From Sulfuricaulis sp. (GTDB lineage Bacteria; Pseudomonadota; Gammaproteobacteria; Acidiferrobacterales; Sulfurifustaceae): a stretch of DNA of 48,313 bases. Position numbers and translations under genes: made by a program. Under the pieces are notes generated by a model. It saw only the letters and a program-made list of their open reading frames with translations. It made no database searches and was not told the DNA's origin. The DNA lies in contig JAUSDQ010000101.1 of NCBI GenBank assembly GCA_030650525.1, forward strand, positions 1 through 48,313, given 5' to 3'. This document shows, in pieces, positions 34,299 through 43,049 of this stretch. Numbering within the stretch: the stretch's first letter is position 1; each line of letters begins with the position of its first letter.

Positions 34299-35603
34299 AT
34301 GAACGCGATGGAAAAGGACATCCAGAAAAACAGGCTTGCCTCGCTCAACATCCCGTCGCTGACCGGAGGCAGGTACAGCGCCGAGGCCCCCTATTCACCG
34401 TCACCTGTCTCGGCGCTGGACCGCTGGATGGCGCGCAAGCTGCTCGACCTTCTCGGCCAGCCGCCGCTCGCCTTCGTGCTATGGAACGGCGAGCAAATTT
34501 CCCCCTCCGGCGTTGTACCGGCCGTGCGGGTAGTGCTGCACGACAGCGAGGTGCTGCATCAACTCCTCATAAACCCCGCGCTGCATTTCGGAGATCTCTA
34601 CACCGCGGGGCGCATCGATATTGAAGGCGATCTCGTCGATTTCCTCGAAATCGCCTACCGCGCCGCGGATTCATCGCCTAAATACCAGAAACTGAAGAAT
34701 GCCCAAACGCGGCTTTTTTACCGTCCACGCAAGAACCAACCCAAGGATTCGCGCGATAACATTCACCATCACTACGATATCGGCAACAACTTCTATGAAC
34801 TCTGGCTCGATCGCGAAGCCATGCAGTACACCTGCGCTTATTTCCCGTCACCGGATCTCACGCTCGAACAAGCGCAACGCGCCAAAATGGATCACGTCTG
34901 CCGCAAGCTTCGGTTAAAACCGGGCAACCGGGTGGTCGAGGCCGGCTGCGGCTGGGGCGGGTTGGCGCGCCACATGGCCAGACATTATGGCGTCAAGGTA
35001 CGTGCGTACAATATTTCGCGCCAGCAGATTGTTTATGCCCGCGCACAAGCCAAGGCTGAAAGCCTGGACGGAAGCGTGGAATATATCGAAGACGATTACC
35101 GCAATATAACCGGGGAATTCGATAATTTTGTTTCCGTGGGCATGCTCGAACACGTGGGGCCGAATCACTATCGCGAACTGGGTGACGTTATCGATCGCTG
35201 CCTGTTGCCGCATGGATACGGACTCATCCACTCCATTGGACGCAATAAGGCCGAACCGATAAACGCCTGGATCGAAAAACGCATTTTTCCCGGCAGTTAC
35301 CCGCCCACGCTGCGCGAAATGATGGAGGTGTTTGAGACGCGCCAATTTTCCGTGCTCGACGTTGAGAACCTGCGCCTGCATTACGCAAAAACACTCGAAC
35401 ATTGGATCGCGCGTTTCAACCGGCACACGGAGAAAATCGAACAAATGTACGACCGGGCCTTTATACGCGCCTGGCAACTGTATCTGGCCGGCTCCCTGGC
35501 TGGCTTCGCCGTCGGCACCCTACAACTCTTCCAGGTTGTCTTCGCCCGCCGTACCAATAACGATATCCCCTGGTCACGGGCGCATCTTTATCGTGAACCG
35601 TAA
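34299..35603 (+). CDS. cfa: cyclopropane-fatty-acyl-phospholipid synthase
   Basis: Cfa transfers a methylene from S-adenosylmethionine to cis double bonds of membrane lipids (EC 2.1.1.79), protecting cells in acid and stationary phase. The 434 residues show the N-terminal lipid-binding region (to about 145), HHHYDIGNNFYELWLD, the SAM loop VVEAGCGWGGLARHMA, VSVGMLEHVG with the active-site Glu, YGLIHSIGRN, and FPGSYPPTLREMM. The closing codons REP-stop (CGTGAACCGTAA) belong to a dispersed repeat that continues downstream. ATG 34299 has no strong ribosome site; ATG 34308 is an alternative. Confidence 0.95.
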   Translation: MNAMEKDIQKNRLASLNIPSLTGGRYSAEAPYSPSPVSALDRWMARKLLDLLGQPPLAFVLWNGEQISPSGVVPAVRVVLHDSEVLHQLLINPALHFGDLYTAGRIDIEGDLVDFLEIAYRAADSSPKYQKLKNAQTRLFYRPRKNQPKDSRDNIHHHYDIGNNFYELWLDREAMQYTCAYFPSPDLTLEQAQRAKMDHVCRKLRLKPGNRVVEAGCGWGGLARHMARHYGVKVRAYNISRQQIVYARAQAKAESLDGSVEYIEDDYRNITGEFDNFVSVGMLEHVGPNHYRELGDVIDRCLLPHGYGLIHSIGRNKAEPINAWIEKRIFPGSYPPTLREMMEVFETRQFSVLDVENLRLHYAKTLEHWIARFNRHTEKIEQMYDRAFIRAWQLYLAGSLAGFAVGTLQLFQVVFARRTNNDIPWSRAHLYREP

Positions 35604-35689
35604 ATCGTAAATCGTGAGTCGCGAAAAGACGGCTCGTTCTGTGGCTCACGGTTCACGAATTACGAATCACGATTTACGACTCACGGTCA
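35592..35689. repeat. large inverted repeat of CGTGANC/CGTAAAT words
   Basis: Two arms, about 35592-35625 and 35642-35689, are imperfect reverse complements. Each is built from 7-8-base words such as CGTGAACCGTAAATCG and CGTGAGTCGTAAATCG (and complements). It contains the stop codon of cfa at its left edge, and on the minus strand begins with the TGA of the S24-like gene at its right edge. It probably forms a hairpin between the converging genes. Confidence 0.75.
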
Positions 35690-36058
35690 GTAATAGTGCT
35701 TATGATCCTTGCGCCGCCGGCTCGCGCGCTGGGTAACCACGCCGCGCACCCGGTAGTTCTCCACCATTTCAATCGTCGGGTAAGCGTCATTGAGCGCCTT
35801 GAGGAATTTCCTGCCTGGCTCCACCATAAACTGGCGAAACGTGGTCTCGCCCCGGTAGTCGATGATGACATAAGCGCCATGCTCGGGTGGCATGGCCGGA
35901 TCGATAATAATGATGTGCCCGTCAAGAAATTCGGGGGCCATGCTGTCCCCGATCACACGCAACGCGTACGGTTCGGCCTCGGCACAACTTGTTATTTCTG
36001 CCTGTTCTTGATTGGCCTGCGCGGGCAGAATGGGAATGGTTTTTAATTTGTCGGCCAT
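35687..36058 (-). CDS. S24 peptidase-like protein lacking the catalytic lysine
   Basis: The 123 residues are a lone S24 (LexA/UmuD-type) domain. The catalytic serine is present in RVIGDSMAPEFLDG, with IIIIDPAMPPEHGAYVII after it. The position of the general-base lysine (TVKRL in LexA) reads TFRQF, so Lys has become Arg. The remaining GRKFLKALNDAYPTI and VRGVV follow the fold. No DNA-binding domain is fused. Without the lysine it probably cannot cleave itself and may act as a folded binding module. The end is lysine-, arginine- and histidine-rich. Confidence 0.85.
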   Translation of the reverse strand: MADKLKTIPILPAQANQEQAEITSCAEAEPYALRVIGDSMAPEFLDGHIIIIDPAMPPEHGAYVIIDYRGETTFRQFMVEPGRKFLKALNDAYPTIEMVENYRVRGVVTQRASRRRKDHKHYY

Positions 36059-36399
36059 CGGCCAAACCTCAATAAAAAATTAGATGTCATTCCCGCAGTA
36101 TCGAGGATTCTATCTCTCGATGATTTGGTCGCCATGAGACTTCGCTCTTGCGGACAGGTCGGTCCATTTTAAGCCATTCTTAACAGGACAGTAAGTCTGC
36201 AGGAAATACACTTACGCCGCGTCAGGCCTAGCCGCCGGATCCCGTGGCGCAGGGCGAACTCCCTTCCGAGGCGAAGGGCGCCTCCTTTCCGAGGCGAAGC
36301 TTTTTCGAAAGGAGGACGCCGGGCTGCCACAAAAGGCAGCGCTCTTTGAGGCGCACCGGCTGCCACCTCCGAAAGAGCTGTCGCCTCGGGCACGGGGCG
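36059..36399. other. 341-base hairpin-rich intergenic region
   Basis: Between the S24-like gene and the hypothetical gene at 36400, three adjacent hairpins are seen: CCCTTC/GAAGGG (36261-36266, 36273-36278), CCTCCTTT/AAAGGAGG (36281-36288, 36308-36315) and GCTGCC/GGCAGC (36323-36328, 36335-36340). TTCCGAGGCGAAG occurs twice (about 36264 and 36288). A 74-codon minus-strand frame (36169-36393) is not protein-like. Confidence 0.5.
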
Positions 36400-37260
36400 C
36401 TATGTGGAGCGGCGGATCACGGCCTCGACAAAAGCGACGTTGAGCAAATCGGTGTTGACGATCTCAGGCAAAAAATGCCGGATCTTGTACAGCTTCTCCG
36501 CTTGGCGACAGGCGGCGTGTTCGAGGCGGTCACGCGTGGCGCGGGTGAGATTTCGGTGAGTCAGCAGATTCGGCGCCTGCCAATCGTGATAATCATGGAC
36601 GAGATTTTTTTCCCGCGCGTCATCCCATTCTTGGCGCAACAACAATTCGGGAAATTCATCGCGTTCGAGTTTTCTCCCGACCTGCGCGGCATCGAGACGA
36701 TTCCCGTGCAGACCGGTGCCGCTGCCATCCTGCTCGCGTCGAAACCACTGCGCCCGGTCGAGCGGTCCCGCGGCTTTCTGTACGCAACGGCTCAGTACTT
36801 CGCAGTGGGAAATAGGCGAGGGGGAAACGCCATGACTACCGACCGCCGAAAGACTGGGCGCCACGAAACTGTCGTCGCCCTCCAAGGCCGCATGCCAGAC
36901 GCTGTCCACGGCGCGCGGTGGGTTTATATGGCTCAGGGTGCTGGCAAGAATCGCCAGCGGCCGGTGCTGCTTAACATCCAGCAACCACAATTCAAGACTG
37001 TCCGTGGGCGGAAAAGGAAACGGCGGATGATTTCGCAGCGCCTCGATGAATTCACTCGTGCGCCCGGTTTCGATCAGATTACCGCTGCCGTCGGCGCGCC
37101 ACAGGGCGTAGCTGGAAAGTCGTGTGCGCTGTTTGAGGAACTGTACCCGCCACGTCAAACCATCGGACGACATGGCGCGGAAGCCCGCTGTTTCGACGAC
37201 CTGCACCGTGCCTTGGTAGGGCGAGAAACGACGCATGCTGTAATAACGGGCGTCGCTCAT
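36400..37260 (-). CDS. hypothetical protein coupled to xerC
   Basis: I recognise no family in this 286-residue soluble protein. It opens MSDARYYSMRRFSPYQGTVQ and includes WRVQFLKQRTRLSSYALWR, LELWLLDVKQHRPLAILAS and a charged helical end (NLLTHRNLTRATRDRLEHAA). Its ATG overlaps the xerC stop by four bases (ATGA), so it is the last gene of the lysA-dapF-xerC unit and translationally coupled. Conserved coupling would suggest a role near chromosome resolution or cell wall synthesis, but nothing in the protein shows this. Confidence 0.75.
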   Translation of the reverse strand: MSDARYYSMRRFSPYQGTVQVVETAGFRAMSSDGLTWRVQFLKQRTRLSSYALWRADGSGNLIETGRTSEFIEALRNHPPFPFPPTDSLELWLLDVKQHRPLAILASTLSHINPPRAVDSVWHAALEGDDSFVAPSLSAVGSHGVSPSPISHCEVLSRCVQKAAGPLDRAQWFRREQDGSGTGLHGNRLDAAQVGRKLERDEFPELLLRQEWDDAREKNLVHDYHDWQAPNLLTHRNLTRATRDRLEHAACRQAEKLYKIRHFLPEIVNTDLLNVAFVEAVIRRST

Positions 37261-38165
37261 GGCGTGGTTTTCTTGTGCGCGCGCGGGTGCGCCTGGTCGT
37301 ACACTTTCGCCAGATGCTGAAAATCAAGATGGGTGTAAATTTGCGTGGTGGAAATATTGGCATGGCCGAGCATTTCCTGCACCGCCCGCAAATCGCCGCT
37401 CGATTCGAGCAGATGACTGGCAAACGAGTGACGCAACATGTGCGGGTGCACCGGCACTTCCATCCCCTGCCTGGCCGCCCACAGTTTCAATCGATATTGC
37501 ACCGCGCGGCCGCCCAGCCGTTTGCCGCTGCGCGCGACAAATACCGCCACCTCGCCGACGCCGGCAAATCGATGCCGCGCCGCCAGCCACGCGCCGAGCG
37601 CCGCTCGTGCCTTGGCACCCACCGGGACCTCGCGCACTTTCCTGCCTTTGCCGGTCACGCGCACCAGGCCGCCGGTCAGATCGAGTTCGGCAAGATTGAG
37701 ATTGACGACTTCGGATAATCGCAGACCGGAAGAATACAACAGCTCCAGCAGCGCGCGGTCGCGCACCATGAGCGGATCGTGACCCGCCAGCATGACCAGG
37801 CGCGTGGCCTGATCGGCGGTGAGTGTCTTGGGAAGGCGGCGCGCCGATTTCGGAGCGGTCACGCCGTTGACGGGGTGGTGTGTCACCGCCTGTTCGCGCA
37901 GCAGATAACGGTAGCAGCTGCGCAACGCGGAAAGTGCGCGCTGAATGCTTTTGCCGGAAAGTCCGCGGCGATGCATCGCCGCTACCCACCCGCGCACTTC
38001 GGCGGTGGTCAGGCTGTCCCAGTTCGTCACACCGGCGGAATCGCAGTACGCCATGCACTGGGTAAGGTCGCGGCGGTAGTGGCGCAGCGTGAGCGGCGAT
38101 AACCGCCGCTCCACGCCGAGATGGCGGAGAAACTTTTCCAGGAGCTGGTGGGCGCGCTCGTGCAT
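37257..38165 (-). CDS. xerC: site-specific tyrosine recombinase XerC
   Basis: XerC with XerD resolves chromosome dimers at dif. The 302 residues have the SAM-like N-terminal core-binding domain (RRLSPLTLRHYRRDL, AALSALRSCYRYL-type ALSALRSCYRYLL) and the catalytic domain with Arg in YSSGLRLSEVV, Lys in VTGKGRKVREVP, HxxR in HPHMLRHSFASHLLE, His in LGHANISTTQ and the nucleophile Tyr in IYTHLDF. ATG 38165 was chosen; a GTG at 38174 is possible. It lies 21 bases after the DUF484 gene and overlaps the next gene, as in the conserved dapF-DUF484-xerC order. Confidence 0.96.
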   Translation of the reverse strand: MHERAHQLLEKFLRHLGVERRLSPLTLRHYRRDLTQCMAYCDSAGVTNWDSLTTAEVRGWVAAMHRRGLSGKSIQRALSALRSCYRYLLREQAVTHHPVNGVTAPKSARRLPKTLTADQATRLVMLAGHDPLMVRDRALLELLYSSGLRLSEVVNLNLAELDLTGGLVRVTGKGRKVREVPVGAKARAALGAWLAARHRFAGVGEVAVFVARSGKRLGGRAVQYRLKLWAARQGMEVPVHPHMLRHSFASHLLESSGDLRAVQEMLGHANISTTQIYTHLDFQHLAKVYDQAHPRAHKKTTP

Positions 38166-38186
38166 CCTCGGCACGCGTGTCGAATC

Positions 38187-38888
38187 TTATCCCTTATGCC
38201 TGGCGAGACTGTGAGTCAGCAGTTCGCCCAAGCGCGCGAGATAGACCGTCCCCATCCCGGGATGGAAACGATGCGGGTCGTGGGTGCCGAGACCCAGTAC
38301 ACCGTGAGGGCTTTTCTCGCCGAGCGGGATCAGGGCGGTTGATTTGATTTCAGACGCGCGGCCGCTGAAAAGATAACTCATCAGGCTGTCGTCGAACTTG
38401 CCGCCGCATAAGGGCTTGCCGGAGCTGAACTGCTGGAACAGGGCGTTGAGTCGCCGGTCGTCATCCGCCACCCATTCGGCGCGGCCTCCGGAGCTGGACC
38501 GGCCTTGCAGCAGGATCACCACGGCATCCAACTTGAATTCCTGACGCAGCAGATCGTAGGTCGTATCCAGCACGTCATCGAGCGAGGTGCAGCCATTCAT
38601 GGCATTGGCAAAGCTATGCAGGCGGGCGCTCAGGACGTCATTCTCACGGGCATTATTGACCAGCTCCCGCAATTGGCGCTGCAGTGTCTGATTCTGCTCG
38701 CGCAACACCTGGACCTGACGCTCGATAAGCGAAACGGCCTTGCCGCCGGTTTCGTGCGCCAGCAACAGCCGTGAGAGCACCTCGGGATAGCGCTGAAAAT
38801 AGTCGGGATGGTCCTCGAGGTAGCGGGAAACCGCCTCCTCCCAGGAAAGTTCTGTCTGTAATTCCGTGCTGGGTAATTTTTGTGTCAT
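38187..38888 (-). CDS. DUF484 family GAF-like protein
   Basis: The 233 residues begin with a helical region ([20 protein letters not shown]) and a coiled coil ([20 protein letters not shown]), then a GAF-like domain (about 90-230; [20 protein letters not shown] and [11 protein letters not shown]). DUF484 is found almost always between dapF and xerC in proteobacteria, but its role is not settled. The ATG overlaps the dapF stop by four bases, giving coupled translation. Confidence 0.93.
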   Translation of the reverse strand: MTQKLPSTELQTELSWEEAVSRYLEDHPDYFQRYPEVLSRLLLAHETGGKAVSLIERQVQVLREQNQTLQRQLRELVNNARENDVLSARLHSFANAMNGCTSLDDVLDTTYDLLRQEFKLDAVVILLQGRSSSGGRAEWVADDDRRLNALFQQFSSGKPLCGGKFDDSLMSYLFSGRASEIKSTALIPLGEKSPHGVLGLGTHDPHRFHPGMGTVYLARLGELLTHSLARHKG

Positions 38889-39724
38889 AGCCGATCCAGT
38901 TCGATAGTTCCCTCAAAAACCGTAACCGCCGGACCCGTCATCCACACCGGTTGTCCTTCACCGGCCCAGGACACATGCAGCGTCCCACCGAGCAGTTTCA
39001 CGTCTACCTTATCATCGAGCAGGCCCCTTTGGCGACCGGCCACCACGGCGGCGCAGGCGCCGCTCCCGCAGGCCAGCGTCTCGCCGGTACCGCGCTCGTA
39101 CACCCGCAGCCGTATATGGCGCCGGTCCACGATTTGCATGTAGCCGGCATTCACGCGTCGCGGAAAACGTGGATGCCGCTCGATCATCGGCCCCTGCGTG
39201 TTCACCGACGCGCTGTCCACTTCCGGGACCACCTGCACCGCGTGCGGGTTGCCCATGGACAGAACACTCACGCTGACGCTATGACCGTCAATCGTTAAAT
39301 CATAGACCGTGGCGCGCGCACTTGCCTCAAAAGGCACATCGGCGGGCTCAAACCGTGGCACGCCCATGTTGACCGTGACGCCGCCGTCCGACTCGAGACG
39401 CGGGTAGATCATGCCCGCCAGCGTCTCCACGGCTATCTCGTCCTTGGACGTAAGCCTTTTATCGCGGACAAACCGCACGAAACACCGTGCACCATTACCG
39501 CACTGCTCGACCTCACCCCCGTCGGCATTGAAAATCCGGTAGCGGAAATCCGCGCCCGCGACCGTGGGCCGCTCCACCAGCAACACCTGGTCGCAACCGA
39601 CGCCGAAGTGGCGGTCCGCCAGGCGGCGGATGATCGACGGGGTGAGATGAATCGGGCGGGAAACGCCGTCCAAGACCACGAAGTCGTTTCCCGCCCCGTG
39701 CATTTTGCTGAACGGAATCGGCAT
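38885..39724 (-). CDS. dapF: diaminopimelate epimerase
   Basis: DapF (EC 5.1.1.7) interconverts LL- and meso-diaminopimelate, the precursor of lysine and peptidoglycan. The 279 residues carry both active-site cysteines: [16 protein letters not shown] near residue 73 and [14 protein letters not shown] near 217. [16 protein letters not shown] and [10 protein letters not shown] are also family motifs. It is in one unit with lysA upstream, the last enzyme of the same pathway, and is coupled to the DUF484 gene by a four-base overlap. Confidence 0.97.
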   Translation of the reverse strand: MPIPFSKMHGAGNDFVVLDGVSRPIHLTPSIIRRLADRHFGVGCDQVLLVERPTVAGADFRYRIFNADGGEVEQCGNGARCFVRFVRDKRLTSKDEIAVETLAGMIYPRLESDGGVTVNMGVPRFEPADVPFEASARATVYDLTIDGHSVSVSVLSMGNPHAVQVVPEVDSASVNTQGPMIERHPRFPRRVNAGYMQIVDRRHIRLRVYERGTGETLACGSGACAAVVAGRQRGLLDDKVDVKLLGGTLHVSWAGEGQPVWMTGPAVTVFEGTIELDRL

Positions 39725-39777
39725 ACGCCAAGCTTACCGGTTGCCGTGCGCCAAATAAACTCCGGCGGCCAACACGC

Positions 39778-40212
39778 TCAGGGGTGCGGCACCGGACCGA
39801 AGAAGCTCATGTAGTCCCGATAAACGCAACGGTTCATCACCACCGCCATGCCGTCGGCGCGCGCCCGCGCCGCCGCCGGGGCATTCACTATGCCGTCTTG
39901 CAGCCAGATCGCGGGCAGATTAAGCGCGAGGCACTGCTCCACGATCGCGTCGACATGCTCCGGCGCGCGAAACACATCCACCAGGTCAATCTTGTCCGGC
40001 ACCTCGCGCAGCGAGGCATAGGCCTTCTCGCCCAACACCGATTCCACCGCCGGGCGTACCGGGATAATCCGGTAACCAAACCGCTGCAGCTGCGACGCGA
40101 CCTTATAGCTCGGCCGATTCGGTCGCGGTGACAGGCCGACCACGGCGATGGTGCGCACGCGCACGAGCAGTTCCCTGATTTCCTGTTCTGACGGATTTTG
40201 AAAGTTTTCCAT
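39778..40212 (-). CDS. CoA-binding domain protein (YccU type)
   Basis: The 144 residues form a single Rossmann-type CoA_binding domain: TIAVVGLSPRPNRPSYKVAS near residue 22, GYRIIPVRP, VDVFRAPEHV, and AIWLQDGIVNAPAAARARADG, cited in part, with MNRCVYRDY near the end. This is the YccU family, whose ligand or enzyme role is uncertain. ATG 40212 fits the family start. It is between lysA and dapF, separated from lysA by the AATCCTGT repeat. Confidence 0.92.
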   Translation of the reverse strand: MENFQNPSEQEIRELLVRVRTIAVVGLSPRPNRPSYKVASQLQRFGYRIIPVRPAVESVLGEKAYASLREVPDKIDLVDVFRAPEHVDAIVEQCLALNLPAIWLQDGIVNAPAAARARADGMAVVMNRCVYRDYMSFFGPVPHP

Positions 40213-40248
40213 GACGAATAGGCTAAGAACCGCTAACAAATGAAATAG

Positions 40249-40345
40249 ACAGGATTAACAAGATTCTTCAGGATTTACAGGATTAAGGATATTGATAAAT
40301 AAAAATCCTGTTAATCCTGTTTTTAATCCTGTAAATCCTGTCTAT
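40249..40345. repeat. AATCCTGT/ACAGGATT inverted repeat cluster
   Basis: The left arm (about 40249-40288) has ACAGGATT twice (once as TAGACAGGATT and once as TTTACAGGATT) and a related TTCAGGATT. The right arm (about 40303-40341) has AATCCTGT four times. The arms are largely complementary (ATAGACAGGATT with AATCCTGTCTAT) and form a long hairpin between lysA and the CoA-binding gene. Such AATCCTGT clusters recur in proteobacterial intergenic DNA. Confidence 0.75.
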
Positions 40346-40352
40346 GCATTTT

Positions 40353-41618
40353 TTATTTTGGCAGCATGGTCTCGGAAGCGAGCAGTTCCGCAACGGTCTC
40401 GCGCCGGCGCACCACGTGGAACCGGTTGCCGTCCACCATCACCTCCGGCGCGCGCGCGCGGGTGTTGTAGTTCGAACTCATCGTGGCACCGTAGGCGCCA
40501 GCGGAGACCACCGCGAGCAAATCGCCGGCATCGATCCCGAGTGCGCGCTCGCGTCCGAGAAAATCCCCGCTTTCGCACACCGGACCGACGACATCATAAG
40601 TGCGCAAGGTGCGCGGTGCGTCCACGGTCACCGGTGCGATGTCATGCCAGGCATCGTAGAGCGCGGGGCGCAGCAGATCGTTCATCGCGGCGTCGACCAC
40701 GGCAAAGTTCCGCTCATCCCCCAGCTTGAGAAAAATTACCCGCGTCAACAGTATGCCGGCATTGCCGACAATGGCACGGCCCGGCTCGAAGACCAGGCGC
40801 AACTGTTGGTAACGGGCGTCCTGTGACCGGAGCCGCTCAAGAATCGCGCCGACATAGTCGCCCGGCGGCGGCGGCCGTTCTTCGTTATAACGGATACCCA
40901 GGCCGCCGCCGAGATCGAGGTGCTGCAAGAAAATTCCCTGGTCGAACAGCGCGCCGGCCAATTTGATAACACGATCCAGCGCCTCAAGAATGGGGGCCAT
41001 GTCCGTGAGTTGCGATCCGATGTGACAGGCAATGCCCTGAATGCGCAGATGCGGCAACGATTGCGCGTAGCGATACACCGTCTCCGCGCGCGCGATATCG
41101 ATGCCGAACTTGTTGTGCTTCAGTCCCGTGGCGATATAGGGGTGCGTGGCGGCATCGACGTCCGGGTTGACGCGCAGGGCGATGGACGCCGGCTGGCCGA
41201 GTTCCGCCGCCACTTGGTTCAGCGCCTCCAGTTCCGCTTCGGATTCCACGTTGAAACAATAAATACCGGCCGACAGCGCGCGCTGCATTTCCGCGCGCGT
41301 CTTGCCCACGCCGGAGAACACGATTTTCGCGGGATCGCCGCCCGCCTGTAACACGCGCTCCAGCTCGCCGCCTGAGACGATGTCAAAACCCGAACCGAGG
41401 CGCGCGAGCAGGTTCAGTACCGCCAGATTGGAGTTGGCCTTGACGGCATAACAGATAAGGTGGTCGCGTCCGGCGAGCGCGCCGTCAAACGCGCGGAACC
41501 GCTCCTCGATGTAGGCGCGCGAATAAACGTAACACGGCGTGCCGACCTGCTCCGCGATCTCGGATAGGCGCACATTCTCGGCACACAGTTGCCGGTCCTG
41601 GTAGGCAAAGGGGTTCAT
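40353..41618 (-). CDS. lysA: diaminopimelate decarboxylase
   Basis: LysA (EC 4.1.1.20) is a PLP enzyme converting meso-diaminopimelate to lysine. The 421 residues show ICYAVKANSNLAVL with the PLP lysine near residue 60, SGGELERVLQAG, HIGSQLTDM, LDLGGGLGIRYNE, FEPGRAIVGNAG, the second-subunit active site VGPVCESGDFLG with catalytic Cys, and GAYGATMSSNYNTR. It lies 15 bases after lptM and upstream of dapF, the conserved arrangement. No lysine riboswitch was seen before the unit. Confidence 0.97.
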   Translation of the reverse strand: MNPFAYQDRQLCAENVRLSEIAEQVGTPCYVYSRAYIEERFRAFDGALAGRDHLICYAVKANSNLAVLNLLARLGSGFDIVSGGELERVLQAGGDPAKIVFSGVGKTRAEMQRALSAGIYCFNVESEAELEALNQVAAELGQPASIALRVNPDVDAATHPYIATGLKHNKFGIDIARAETVYRYAQSLPHLRIQGIACHIGSQLTDMAPILEALDRVIKLAGALFDQGIFLQHLDLGGGLGIRYNEERPPPPGDYVGAILERLRSQDARYQQLRLVFEPGRAIVGNAGILLTRVIFLKLGDERNFAVVDAAMNDLLRPALYDAWHDIAPVTVDAPRTLRTYDVVGPVCESGDFLGRERALGIDAGDLLAVVSAGAYGATMSSNYNTRARAPEVMVDGNRFHVVRRRETVAELLASETMLPK

Positions 41619-41633
41619 GCGGGGGCGGTGGAG

Positions 41634-41828
41634 TTACCGGTCCGGTCGGGATGGCGCGGGCTGGGTGGCCGGCGTGCCGGGTTTGTTATGCGCCGCGGCG
41701 TCATCCGGCAGATACAGCGGCCCTTTCTTGCCGCAGGCCACGGGCAGCAAAGCCGCTATGAATGCGCCGAGCAGCCACCCATACCGTATACGGCGGCCTG
41801 ACCGAGAGTGATTTTCCTGGTGATCCAT
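41634..41828 (-). CDS. lptM: LptM (YifL) lipoprotein
   Basis: The 64 residues have a basic start, one hydrophobic helix and the lipobox LLPVAC directly followed by GKKGPLYLPDD, the LptM/YifL signature CGxKGPLY. LptM helps LptD reach its native disulfide state in the outer-membrane LPS translocon. The tail is short and proline-rich. It precedes lysA by 15 bases, as yifL precedes dapF in E. coli. Confidence 0.92.
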   Translation of the reverse strand: MDHQENHSRSGRRIRYGWLLGAFIAALLPVACGKKGPLYLPDDAAAHNKPGTPATQPAPSRPDR

Positions 41829-41876
41829 AACCTTAAGCTTACCTTGCCTGTTTGCACCACATCCAGTGGCGGGGGC

Positions 41877-42962
41877 TCAAACCCGCACCAGGGTAATGTC
41901 GTAATCGACCAGTTCGGCCTTAATCTCATCCCACGTCAGCAGGCCGACACAGGGAACGGCGCCGGTCTCCGGAACGCCATGCTCAACCCATTTGCGGATC
42001 AGCGCCACCGCCGGACTGCACGAGATGGCCGGACCATTATCGTCGCGGGCGATAAGGAACACGGTGTGCTCGAGCTCCTGCCCGTGCTTGTGGCCGCGCA
42101 TCAGCACCCGCATGCCGCCGGCCACCCCGCCGAAGGATTGGAACAGGTGACTGATCGTCATCAAGCCCGGCGCCCAACTCGTCAGATCCTTTATCCATCC
42201 CCAGCGCCGAAACCTTCCCAGGAACGCCAGGCCGTAATTGAACAGATCAAGCTCCATACCGGCGCGGAACGTAACCGATTGCGCGCCATAGCGCGTGGGA
42301 AATATGTCGAGATCCGGCACATCGCACAGGTAGACTCGGCGCTTGCCAACGGGCTTGGGAAATTTCACCTTTTGCGACTCACTCCAGCCGTAGGCATAAC
42401 GCCAGTGGCCGCTATCCTTGATACGAAAAGCAGCGCCGGTGTAGCTCAAAAACGCACGCACGGTGGCCAGACCGATCAGGTTTTTATTTCCCGCGGAGAG
42501 GCAGGTGTGAATTTCGCTGATGCGATCGAATTCGGGTGCCAGCGTTTCAATCAGCGCCGCCGACACCGCGGGCACGGAACTCGCGCCGCTGACAATGAGA
42601 CAGCCTTTTTGCGTCGCGCGCCGCTGCAGACGCGCGATGCCATCGACATAGGCGCGGCCATCGGCCAGATCCACGTAATGAACTCCCTGACCGGCGCAGG
42701 TTTCGGCGACGGTATAGTCACATCCCTGAAACGGCCCCACGGTGTTGACCACCGCAAACACGCCTTTAAGCGCGGCCCGCAGGCTGGCCGGGTCATTAAC
42801 ATTCACCGCAACGGTGGCGATATTTTCACCTGTCGTCGGTCCGGTTTTTGCGGGACGGCGTCCGCCAATGACACACTCCACGGACGGAATGGCGGCGATA
42901 GTCCGGCTGATGCGCCGGCCGAAGCTGCCATAGCCTCCCAGGACGAGAATTTTCTTACCCAT
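41877..42962 (-). CDS. saccharopine dehydrogenase-like NAD(P)-binding protein
   Basis: The 361 residues begin with a Rossmann loop KILVLGGYGSFGRRISR, continue with VECVIGGRRPAKT, VVNTVGPFQGCDYTVAETCA and VHYVDLADGRAYVDGI, cited in part, and with GASSVPAVSAALIE. This is the SDR/saccharopine dehydrogenase NADP-binding type (PF03435-like), where the substrate is usually unknown. The C-terminal part is not diagnostic. It is divergent from cyaY with only about 87 bases between starts, and upstream of the lptM-lysA unit on the same strand. Confidence 0.88.
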   Translation of the reverse strand: MGKKILVLGGYGSFGRRISRTIAAIPSVECVIGGRRPAKTGPTTGENIATVAVNVNDPASLRAALKGVFAVVNTVGPFQGCDYTVAETCAGQGVHYVDLADGRAYVDGIARLQRRATQKGCLIVSGASSVPAVSAALIETLAPEFDRISEIHTCLSAGNKNLIGLATVRAFLSYTGAAFRIKDSGHWRYAYGWSESQKVKFPKPVGKRRVYLCDVPDLDIFPTRYGAQSVTFRAGMELDLFNYGLAFLGRFRRWGWIKDLTSWAPGLMTISHLFQSFGGVAGGMRVLMRGHKHGQELEHTVFLIARDDNGPAISCSPAVALIRKWVEHGVPETGAVPCVGLLTWDEIKAELVDYDITLVRV

Positions 42963-43049
42963 GATTGCGGCGTATCATAACAGATGGCCTGTTCACCCGT
43001 ACCCTGCTCCGTTAACATGCCGATCGAGCTCCACGCGGACACCGACACC

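Noticed and set aside
36169-36393. 74-codon minus-strand frame
   Set aside because: Its sequence is Arg/Ala-rich, lacks a ribosome site and runs through the hairpin cluster.
41829-41876. Lysine riboswitch before lptM-lysA
   Set aside because: The gap to the upstream gene is under 50 bases, too short for the riboswitch fold.
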